Shown: in pieces, positions 1-8,699 of the stretch
Layout: every line of letters starts with the position of its first letter
Position numbering within the stretch: the first letter of the stretch is position 1
Source: Steromphala cineraria
Lineage: Eukaryota > Mollusca > Gastropoda > Trochida > Trochidae
Assembly (NCBI GenBank): GCA_916613615.1
Contig: OU744736.1
Coordinates: forward strand, 8,877,724-8,941,723
DNA: 64,000 bases
Direction of reading: 5' to 3'
Translations under genes and position numbers: made by a program
Notes under the pieces: model-generated
What the model saw: only the letters and a program-made list of their open reading frames with translations
The model's database searches: none
Told to the model about the DNA's origin: nothing

Positions 1-1305
1 GATCCCAGATAGGGTCACAGGGGTCACAACCTTAAATACCTATTTTCATCTTCTTCTCCAGTTCCAAAAGGAGTAGAGAGTTAAAAATTATATGTGCAGA
101 CTCCTTGGACAATGGAGATTCTAATTTGTAACTTTGGTGAACCTGTGACCCCAAATAGGGTCACAGGGGTCACAACTTTAAAAACCTATTTTCATCTTCT
201 TCTCAAGTTATAAAAGGACTAGAGAGTTAAAAACGATATGTGCAGACTCCTTGGCCAATGGGGATTCTAAATTGTAGATTTCGTGACCCCATGACCCCAT
301 AAAGGGTCACAGGGGTCACAACCTTAAAAACCGATTTTCATCTTCTTCTCCAGTTCTAAAAGGACTAGAGAGTTGAAAGTGATATGTGCAGACTCCTTGG
401 ACAATGGAGATTCTAATTTGTAACTTTGGTGAACCTGTGACCTCAAATAGGGTCACAGGGGTCACAACTTTAAAAACCTATTTTCATCTTCTTCTCAAGT
501 TATAAAAGGACTAGAGAGTTAAAAACGATATGTGCAGACTCCTTGGCCTATGGGGATTCTAAATTGTAGATTTCGTGACCCCATGACCCCATAAAGGGTC
601 ACAGGGGTCACAACCTTAAAAACCGATTTTCATCTTCTTCTCCAGTTCTAAAAGGACTAGAGAGTTGAAAGTGATATGTGCAGACTCCTTGGACAATTGA
701 GATTCTAATTTGTAACTTTGGTGACCCTGTGACCCCAAATAGGGTCACAGGGGTCACAACCTTAAAAAACTATTTTCATCTTCTTCTCAAGTTCCAAAAG
801 GTCTAGAGAGCTGAAATTATATGTGCAGACTCCTTGGCCAATGGGGATTCTAAATTGTAGATTTCGTGACCCCATGACCCCAAATAGGGTCACAGGGGTC
901 ACAACCTTATAAACTTATTTTCATCATCATCTTTAGCTCCTAAAGGTCTATTGAGCTGAAAGACTGCATGTAGACTCCTTGGTCAATGGGGATTCTAAAC
1001 TGTAGGTTTTGTGACCCCATGACCCCAAATAGGGTCACAGGGGTCACAATCTTAAAAACCTATTTTTCTCCATTAGATGACAGTCTATGGCAAATTTATT
1101 TCTCCTTGGATATTTTAGTGTGGACTTCTTTCACTGTCTGATATTGGCGATCTAGAAAGTGTTGAATAATAATACATTTGTTTTGTAATTTATTTATAGG
1201 TTTTCTTGCAATAGGTAACATCAGTTTCATTTTTAGCTCATCTTGCCTGTATAAAGCAAACTTGATATGATGCCTGATGAGCTACAGAGCCAATGGCTCT
1301 ATTTT
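1..1305 (+). mobile_element. Non-autonomous Helentron-like element, 146-bp tandem array with 3' hairpin (copy 1, left-truncated by window)
   Basis: About seven tandem units, with the phrase TGTGCAGACTCCTTGG recurring at 93, 239, 385, 531, 677 and 822, so the period is 145-146 bp. Units alternate between two variants (GGACAATGG...AACTTTGGTGA and GGCCAATGG...GATTTCGTGAC), giving a 292-bp higher-order unit. After the array comes a non-repeated stretch. The element ends at 1273-1305 with GCCTGATGAGCTACAGAGCC, a hairpin AGAGCC-AAT-GGCTCT (1286-1300) and a T-rich run. The same terminus is found at 29722-29758. A hairpin followed by T is typical of Helitron/Helentron 3' ends, and tandem-repeat non-autonomous forms are common in bivalves. 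The family assignment is inferred; the repeats and the shared terminus are seen directly. Confidence 0.75.
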
Positions 1306-2456
1306 TATATACCTCTTTGCTCTGGATTATTTATATAACTAGTTTAGTTACACTAATGGGAAAATAAGATTATCAAAAGCATTGTTGACTTTGAAAGCAT
1401 AAAAAGGGGACTTCCTTTTATGGAAATTCAAAAGGTGTCATACAGTGAAAATTGCGTCTCAGTCTGCTGACTCGACGTGGGATTGTGCGCTGTATATATA
1501 GGCCATACAGATCAACTTACATAACATGAACATAGAAGACGTTTTATATCGGGTTGTTAACTTGTTTATTGTATTCTAAGAAGACATTCATATGAATATT
1601 TCCAATAGCTCTATGACATTAAAGGGCGTTTAAAGTCGAAATCGACTATCGTGCAGCGATATAAACGTCATCATACGAAAACATAAAGTTTTATCATGGG
1701 TTGATAACCTTTTTATTGTATTTTAAGAACACCATTTTAAGAACGCCTCCTTTCTTAAAATACATATGTGAGTTATATAATAGCGTAAAACTGCAAGATG
1801 GCTTGGGAATAACTTGCAGCAATAATAACGTCGGGATACGAAAAAATGTACACGTGAAAGTTTGGAAATATTGTATTCCAAGAACGCTAAATGAACATCT
1901 TATGATGACATTCAGTATGTTCGGACACAAATTCATTAAAACTTAATTATTATATCATATCATATTATAACGGTATTATAATAATTGCTTATTCATGAAT
2001 AAAAACGTTATATACATATTAATATAGCAATATTATGGAGCACCGTTTGATGTGATGTAGAAACGGTTGATAAAAGTTCACTTATGTCGAGAAACTTTGC
2101 ACGTTTTTTTAAGTCCGAGGAAGATATATTTTGCAAAGCTGTTTCTATTAAATAAATTATCACTTACAGATCAGAATAGATTTCTGTTGAGATGGTATGT
2201 ACAGTCATAATATGGAAGAATGTTTTTCCTTTTCTGGTTTAATGTTTCATCTCCTTCCAACTTCAACCATTATATTGTGGTTTGAACACCAGAATTTACA
2301 TAGAGCAATACGATAAGCAGATACATTTACTGATGACAGGTATTTCTCATATATATGGAATTCTTTAATCTGTAAATAAAACTTAACTGCAAAAGATTTA
2401 TCATCGTGATTGTTTTTCAACATCTATGCATCGTTGTTTAAACAAATTACGAACCC
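1306..2456. other. Intergenic; faint diverged tandem repeat near 1540-1900
   Basis: No gene recognised. Two diverged copies of a roughly 150-bp unit are visible: GTTGTTAACTTGTTTATTGTATTCTAAGAA near 1551 and GTTGATAACCTTTTTATTGTATTTTAAGAA near 1699. Each is preceded by material resembling ATAACGTCRTCATACGAAAA. The short overlapping open frames at 1694-1946 lie in this repeat and look like chance. Confidence 0.35.
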
Positions 2457-2835
2457 TTTAACTGGACAGTAGCACGTTTTTAGGGGGAATATAAAGTAAA
2501 ATGCCTCTCAAACAACTTAAAGGAATATAAAGTGATGTCAGGAAAATGAAAATAAATGGAAAGACAAAGTATTTAAATCAAATAAAACAGTAATAAATCA
2601 AATATATGTTGCTATTCCTTTTCCTTACACAAAATGAATTAAAGGTGTTCACACAAAAATGGCCGCCAATTGACTTTATGTGAATCTTTATAATTTTGTT
2701 CTCTGACTATGGATGATTGGTTTGTGTACTGAGATTTCTGACACTATCAAAAAATACATTTTGTATTAATGTACAATTATCAGTGAAAAATTTCAAATGT
2801 GAAATTTTCAAAAAAAAGTGTGTCTGCACCTTTAA
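2457..2835 (+). mobile_element. Short DNA transposon/MITE, 'AGTAGCACGTTTTT' family, copy 1
   Basis: Starts TTTAACTGGACAGTAGCACG and ends GTGTGTCTGCACCTTTAA, giving imperfect terminal inverted repeats. Internal sequence (ATAAAGTGATGTCAGGAAAA; ACACAAAATGAATTAAAGGT; ATGGATGATTGGTTTGTGTA) recurs in inverted orientation at 39073-39289 and 39958-40107. That confirms a dispersed family. The small open frames inside it are chance. Confidence 0.65.
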
Positions 2836-3044
2836 CATTATCGACATCTTGCACAATCCATGTGACTCTGGGGCCAATACAAAACGAGAACTCCTTTACC
2901 TTAGAGCCACAACAATTATTCCTTTTATGCCAACTTATATTGATAGGAATAAATATGTTTAAGTATAATAGTATCCTGCTGGTAAAGTAATCTCAACCAA
3001 TAACTTATAATTTTGATATACTGATTCGGCGAGTTCTCCTCTAG

Positions 3045-3960
3045 CGACAAGTGTTGGTGTACTTCTTCCAAGATATAAAATATCCTTTAGAAACTTATCA
3101 TGGACACAGACAGAATCAGGTGAGGAGGATGAAAGCCCCAGACTTCACTGCCGTACATCAGGATTGGAATAATGTTGACATACAGAATATGGGTTAAAAC
3201 CTGTTGGGAAAGATTAGTGAAGTTATTAATTCTTGACGAAGTATGGATAATACCTTCACTGTCTGCTGTGACCATGTCTTCGGAGTAATAAACCACAAAC
3301 CTGAAGAGGAAAACTGAACTCCCAAGTACTTATATGAGGATACTACAGTACTGTATATATTAACCTGATTGTTGTTTAATGTGAATTTTTCATATCTTCT
3401 ATATCTACCAACTTTTCTATAAGGAAAACGTTGATTTTAAGTTGCCATTTATCACAATATGCTGAAATCTTAATATATTCTCTTTTGACGGCCTAGCTCT
3501 AACTGAACTGTCAAACATAGTAATATGATCAGTGTTCCATCCAATGTATATCAATACACCTTTGTTTGTCTGAAGTCAAATAGTGAACAATATCATATAT
3601 GAAGTACCAGAAAAGAAATGGTGATAATTATCAACCTTGTCTAACTCCAAACAAACACTCAAAGAAAATAGTGTTTTCATCCTTCATAGACATACAAACC
3701 TTGACATTGTTATACATATTATTGAGGAGACGAAACATTTTACCTTTAATTTTTCCAGTCTAAAGCTTATAGAACATTTTTAAATCAATGAAAACACAGT
3801 ATATAGTCTACCCTCATGAATATATATAAGTACTTAGAAATGATAGCATCAAGGATGAAAATATTGTCAATAGTTATACAGTTCAGTACAGTTCAGAGTT
3901 CGCCTGAAAGAGAAGGTGTAATTCATATCTGATACGATCTGGACCATACCATTTTCAAAT
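3045..3960 (-). pseudogene. Non-LTR retrotransposon (LINE) reverse-transcriptase relic
   Basis: Reading the minus strand from about 3960 down, broken frames show CVFIDLK (the usual FIDF(K/R) catalytic-block phrase), then FRLLNNMYNNVKVC, FFECLFGVRQG followed by two stop codons, and LSPFLF (the GVRQGxxLSPFLF block). An open frame at 3296-3087 contains PILMYGSEVWG, the phrase that follows the RT domain in many LINEs. Stop codons and frame changes show it is dead. It lies upstream of GATD1 in antisense orientation. The clade (RTE/CR1/Jockey-like) cannot be fixed by eye. Confidence 0.8.
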
Positions 3961-4381
3961 AAGTTTTTAAGGTACATTATTGTTGACTGCACTATATGCA
4001 TTTGTTTAAAAAAAAATGTTTTCGGGATATCAAGACAACAACGATACTACATATTGATATCAACGTTTCATCGTTTTTTGTAAGCGTACAATTTGAATTT
4101 CAAATTTTATTTTTTTGTGGTAATTTTCAATGCTATTATGTAGATTTTACGAGAGAGCGTGCGGGCGTTTTTTAATAATGATTATCTGGCCGGGCACATT
4201 TTTACGCGGTTGTTTTGGACTGCAACACTAATATTTCCTCAAATTATTTATTAATCAATAAACATGTGCTTTCAACATCACATTAAGTTCTATGAAAACT
4301 TAAACAAAAATTCAGTAGTATTTCATCATTTTAGAAAGCTTGTAGATCAGAGATTGGCAGAAATTTTCGTGAACAGGGGAG

Positions 4382-4412
4382 CCGGAAGTGAAAATTGCTC
4401 CTAGGTGGCGCT
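4382..4412 (+). promoter_or_regulatory. GATD1 proximal promoter: ETS-like CCGGAAGTG and CTCF-like AGGTGGCGCT
   Basis: CCGGAAGTG at 4382-4390 is an excellent ETS/GABP-type site. AGGTGGCGCT at 4403-4412 matches the core of the bilaterian CTCF motif. Both lie within 41 bases upstream of the GATD1 start codon, the position expected for a TATA-less housekeeping promoter. No TATA box is visible. The function of both sites is inferred from motif and position only. Confidence 0.4.
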
Positions 4413-4422
4413 GATATCCAAC

Positions 4423-4477
4423 ATGTCTGCGCCCACACGATCCAGTTTGTTGATGGTTGTGAGCTCAGCCGTTGAAG
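4423..4477 (+). CDS. GATD1: GATD1 exon 1
   Basis: ATG at 4423 begins MSAPTRSSLLMVVSSAVE, the first beta strand of the fold. The donor GTGGGA starts at 4478 and splits a glycine codon (phase 1). An in-frame GTG at 4405 is not used, because ATG is the first standard start. Confidence 0.9.
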
Positions 4478-7400
4478 GTGGGAGACTGTTCATCTTAAAT
4501 GTAACTGTGTCGCTGCACGTATTGCACATAAGAAGCGAATTTCCTATAACTTTGTTTAACGAAACTTCTCATTTTACCAAGATCGACCCTATTTAATCAG
4601 AAGTGGGCGTGTCATCGATGCAACAAATTTAACATTGACACATGCCATTCATAGCATGAAACACAAATTAAAATACACATAAAATATTTCTCGACCTTAT
4701 TTCTCAGGTAATAGTGTAATAATTTGAGTTGTATTCGTAGCATCATTAACGGAAAGAAACTCACAAGGTTATATGGTACTCTATTTCCATATTTATATAT
4801 TAATTGACTAATTATACTCCCTTTAAAATAACATTTGTTATGGAAAAAAACAGAAAAAAATGTGGTATAATAAATGGTAAACTTTCAGGAGTATCTGCAC
4901 AGTCTTTTGTCCAAGCCTACACCCTTGCTATTCCAACATTCACTATACAGTTGGCATCCCCAAATGTAAGTATTTATATCAACATAAGGTTATATATATA
5001 TGTTGGTTGTTGCATCCAACAATTGAAGCAAGAGTTTTAAGATTTGGAAGGTTTACAAAAAAATATTGTTTTCAACCATATATCACTCTTACGATTCACT
5101 ATAAAATATTGAGATTATTCTGCCATACTAAATACATAATTAACAAAAGTAAATCCTTCGTCAATAATACTTCTCTGTACATGTTAGGTGACTAAACTAA
5201 ATGATAAAATTAGTGTAAAATATTTTAATTAGCATTGTTCTGTATACAGGGTCGGCAGGTGGAGTATGTACAACAAGACGACACCAACAGACGATGGTTT
5301 AATGAATTCCGCTCTAAAGCGAACTCCACACCGATCTCACTGGAGGCAGTTGATGGTATGTTTATATCATACAGATTGATCTCATCCAAATGATAGCAGA
5401 CATTTACTAATTTGTGTAATAACTCAAAACACATTTATTAGCAAAATTAATAAAGAGTATTGTTTTGATTTAATGCCATTTTAACACAAAATCTGTTACC
5501 TGTCTTTCTTGCCCTCCTGCAACCCATTCATTTTCTCTTCAATCCTTAATTAATTAATCTATTCATATGTCACTCAAATTGATACTACTACTACCGGTAA
5601 TAATAATGTTTAGTTCTGTTGTAGCGCCTCTCAGAGGACTCTGTGAGCTTTTTCTTTACTAAAGTTGCAATATTTTGATAAAAATTTATTTAATTACTTT
5701 TGATAATTTTTCATTTAGGACAATGAATAATTCCCTTGCACTTGCAGCCAACAGGTACTCTGCCCTCCTTATCCCAGCATCCCCAGGGGCTCTACATGAC
5801 TTGTTCAACAGCAAAGACTTAGCAAATCTGGTGTCACATTTTGTGTCTGAGAAAAGTGAGTGGTTATATTTATCAAATATGCTGAAGCAGCCGTGAACAT
5901 GCCTCTTGGACTTGAATTTACTTCAACAGACCTGAAAATTATCTAAAAAAGATATTTTGACCATACTAGGTGTAAAAACTTCTTAAAATCAAATGATTAT
6001 TCTGACACTAGTATGAACCTTTATAATCTATTAGATTTGATGCCTAAGCTGGATGACCAGTACTTTTGTTACATTAATATTTTCAACAAACAAATACAAA
6101 CAGATACAGTAGAACACGGATAAAGCGAACTAAGATATAGCGAACTAAGATATAGCGAACAATCAGATATAGTGAACAAATTTTTAAGTCCTGTCAAAAG
6201 CTTTATGCATTGCTGGCAAATGCGAGTAGCAAACACCAGATATAGTGAACTCTCTTGGATTTTGTTATATCCGAGTTCTACTGTAAGCTCATGATGACAT
6301 GCTCTGCTCCAGAAGCGATCTGTGCTATCGGTGCCGGTGTGGCCGGGTTGTGTGCTGCCAGACTCTCCGACCACAAGGACTGGTGCTTTAAGGACTACAG
6401 TCTCACTGCGGTAATCTCAGACACGATGCATTATGTATATGAATTGTTATAGCTAGTTGTTGCAGCTACTTATCTGCTCTAAGAATATGAATAAATGACT
6501 GCTAATATGTTATAAGTAATATCAAAAGGCATACAGATAATGTTTTAATGAATAAACAATTTGTTGAACCATGATGTTGTGTGTGGTATTTGTTTGCATC
6601 CTTGAAAGGTTATTTTTTGTGACTGTTGGAAAATGTCATAAGTCTATCAATGACTCTTTGCAATTTCAATGCATGTATGAAAAGGGAAGGTAAATAGTTA
6701 TCAAACATCTATGTTCTTTAATTTAGTTCTTAATGTTCTAGCTGTCGGTCTGTTCAAATAGTTAATGATTACCATTTATGTTTAAAAGGTTTTTGAAATG
6801 TCATATCTGTCTATTCTGTCTATTTCTTCATTTTTTCTGTCTTTCAATTACTTTAAAAAGAAATAAATCCCAAATAATCATCTTTGCTACCTTCCGTCAG
6901 CCGTCAGTGTTTGAGTGTGCGAGGGACCCCGGCTTCTCCTCGCTACCCGTCATTCTAGAAGACTTCCTCAAGGACCACGGCGCCAGCTACACCAGTCAGT
7001 CTATCTTGTGTCTTTGTTATTTTGATGTGATCCTTATCTCGCTTCGTGTTAGTTCAGATTTAGTAAAGAGTGATGCATTCAGCTAACATTACAGAGTTCC
7101 CCAATGTGTTGCTGTTTAAGAGGTTGAAGCATTGAGAGCTATTGTACAGCATATGCACCCTGTGTCAAGAGTGTGAAAAAGTATTCTTGGGGATACATTA
7201 TTATGAAGTTAAAAAATATGATTTTTGTATATATAATCCTACATCTACTAAGGTAAATTTCACATCCCCCTCCCCAACATTTATACAAAAAGACATTTTC
7301 CAAAATATTATACAATACAATGTATTACGTAATTTGAAAGTTGAACATGTTTTAAATTTTCTGTTTTCAACATAGCTGAATTAACTGCAGTTGTAAAACT

Positions 7401-7657
7401 CGTTTGACTGAAGTCTTCCAAATAACATATCTCTATGATTGTGGATGATTGTATGATTGAAAGGGCTGTTTGCTTGAGCTTTAACTGGTGTTATTGTATC
7501 AAGTATAGTTAAAATGATTTTTTGTTGCTTGTCTTCCCCAGGCAGTGAAGCAGATGCTGTCCACGTAACGATCGACCGACACGTGATCACAGGACAGAAC
7601 ACACAGTCGTCTCTCACCGCCGTTCAGAACCTCATCCTCATGTGCTCGCAAAAATGA
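4423..7657 (+). CDS. GATD1: GATD1 homologue (glutamine amidotransferase-like class 1 domain-containing protein 1), seven exons, complete
   Basis: Joining 4423-4477, 4889-4965, 5250-5355, 5748-5855, 6313-6410, 6901-6994 and 7542-7657 gives 654 nt, i.e. 217 codons plus TGA. Vertebrate GATD1 is about 220 aa. All junctions are GT-AG and keep frame. Diagnostic matches to GATD1/PDDC1 run end to end: EGVSAQSF near the start, RW..EFRSKANS in exon 3, YSALLIPASPGALHDL in exon 4, AICAIGAGVAGLCAA in exon 5, FSSLPVILEDFLKDHGA in exon 6 and ADAVHVTIDRHVITGQN then TAVQNL in exon 7. The fold is DJ-1/PfpI. Cys119 in AICAIGAG sits where DJ-1-type nucleophile-elbow cysteines sit. The physiological substrate is not settled for the family. 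There is no signal peptide or membrane segment, so it is probably cytosolic. The start is the first ATG after the promoter motifs. Identity is very sure, the catalytic role is inferred. Confidence 0.96.
4889..4965 (+). CDS. GATD1: GATD1 exon 2
   Basis: Acceptor ...CTTTCAG ends at 4888. It encodes GVSAQSFVQAYTLAIPTF and on to ASPN. Donor GTAAGT starts at 4966, phase 0. GVSAQSF is conserved with vertebrate GATD1. Confidence 0.93.
5250..5355 (+). CDS. GATD1: GATD1 exon 3
   Basis: Acceptor TGTATACAG ends at 5249, donor GTATGT starts at 5356, phase 1 at the end. It encodes GRQVEYVQQDDTNRRWFNEF and then RSKANSTPISLEAVD, matching the RW-DFR-KA-ASP-LE(A/S)(V/I)DG region of GATD1. Confidence 0.93.
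5748..5855 (+). CDS. GATD1: GATD1 exon 4
   Basis: Acceptor CACTTGCAG ends at 5747, donor GTGAGT starts at 5856, phase 1. It encodes ANRYSALLIPASPGALHDLF and then the helix ending in VSEK. The LLIPxxPGAL phrase precedes the nucleophile elbow in this family. Confidence 0.93.
6107..6283. mobile_element. TA-flanked MITE (Tigger/pogo-like TIR) in GATD1 intron 4
   Basis: Terminal inverted repeats CAGTAGAACACGGATA (left) and its near-perfect complement TATCCGAGTTCTACTG (right) are flanked by TA on both sides (6105-6106 and 6284-6285). Inside are repeats of GATATAGCGAAC/GATATAGTGAAC. TIRs of the type CAGTAGAACxCGGxTATA with a TA duplication belong to the Tc1/mariner superfamily, Tigger/pogo-like. 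There is no coding capacity in 177 bp. Confidence 0.75.
6313..6410 (+). CDS. GATD1: GATD1 exon 5 (nucleophile elbow)
   Basis: Acceptor CTGCTCCAG ends at 6312, donor GTAATC starts at 6411, phase 0. It encodes AICAIGAGVAGLCAARLSDH and then DWCFKDYSLTA. Cys119 of AICAIG is the candidate nucleophile. The acceptor lies only 29 bp after the MITE right end, so the branch point may lie inside transposon sequence. Confidence 0.93.
6901..6994 (+). CDS. GATD1: GATD1 exon 6
   Basis: Acceptor CCTTCCGTCAG ends at 6900, donor GTCAGT starts at 6995, phase 1. It encodes PSVFECARDPGFSSLPVILE and then DFLKDHGASYT, conserved with PSVCELxRxPGFxxLPxxxEDFxKDxGA of GATD1. Confidence 0.93.
7542..7657 (+). CDS. GATD1: GATD1 exon 7, stop TGA
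   Basis: Acceptor TCTTCCCCAG ends at 7541. It encodes SSEADAVHVTIDRHVITGQN, then TQSSLTAVQNLILMCSQK and TGA at 7655-7657. The RHVITGQN phrase is the most conserved block of the family C terminus. Confidence 0.94.
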
Positions 7658-8434
7658 TCCAGTCGAGTTATGAGTTCATGCACAAGAGTTGTTTATGAAA
7701 TAAGAATACAAAAACTGCATGTTATAAGGATTCGGACACTTGACAAACTGAAACTCCCAGAGTATTGATTTGACTTATTCTAGTATATTATAACAATACA
7801 TGTCAGAAGTTTGTTATAAATATGCAACAATGTTGTCAGTCTATACAGTGTGTAAAATAGATTGGAAACTAAAGAAATTTTTTGAAAAGTTACCTGTCCT
7901 GACTAAAATGTAACCAGTCCTGGCAAAAAGTAGCCAGTTTAAGGACTGGTGGACAGGCTGTATTTCAAGCAGTGGTCCATATCCATGGCAGTGAAGGTAG
8001 GGCTAGGAAATATGTCTTACTGCAAGTTATTTAAGTATAAGGAACAGTGAGGTTAAGACATATCTGTGGTACTGGACCTGAAGATATTAAAATATGAGGG
8101 CCCTTGTGAATAACTGTCGGTGGTTGGCCTACAGGCTGATGCTTATTTCAAACACTGCACAAGAGACATTGGGATCCTCCACATATGTCCAAGAAATGAC
8201 CAATAAAGGATGTGTGATACATCACAAAATGTAGCAGAATTTGGAAATCACTCTTGGGTGCTCTGAGAGATCACAGAAAGTGAACTTCGTATGGGGCACA
8301 GCTTGGTGAACATTGAAATGTTCTGTATATGTAATTTCCATACAAGAACATAGGTTTTATCAAGTCTTATATATCATTTGTATCATGAATGCTTTAAGAA
8401 AGATAAACTGATTATTATGATTAATATGAAAAGG
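7658..8434 (+). other. Probable GATD1 3' UTR, poly(A) signal candidate AATAAA at 8202
   Basis: No open frame or repeat recognised here. A canonical AATAAA at 8202-8207 lies 545 bp after the stop and is the best-placed polyadenylation signal. This is inference from position only. Confidence 0.35.
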
Positions 8435-8699
8435 CAGTCTAAGTAAACCTAGCCTCAATATTATCAGTTATACTCCTATACTGAGTCTAGAAAGGCTAAG
8501 TAGATAGTCGCGTCAGCCAACATATCAAATTGACCAATCAGAACTCATCTTACCAAGCCGCAATAGTGTGCCTTCGCGCATATAACGTTGGAGGGTCATA
8601 GGTTGCAGAAAGGTCGGCTGACACGACCCTCTCTTAGGCCTTTCTAGACTCAGTATAGAAGTGAAACTGATAATATTAAGGCTAGGTTTACTTAGACTG
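8435..8699. mobile_element. MITE with about 62-bp terminal inverted repeats and perfect 9-bp target duplication (Mutator-like?)
   Basis: Left end CAGTCTAAGTAAACCTAGCC and right end GGCTAGGTTTACTTAGACTG are inverted repeats extending about 62 bp with few mismatches (both reach TCTAGAAAGGC). The 9-bp direct repeat ATGAAAAGG flanks both sides (8426-8434 and 8700-8708). Long TIRs with a 9-bp duplication point to Mutator-like elements. The superfamily is inferred, the boundaries are certain. The 265-bp element is non-coding. Confidence 0.9.
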
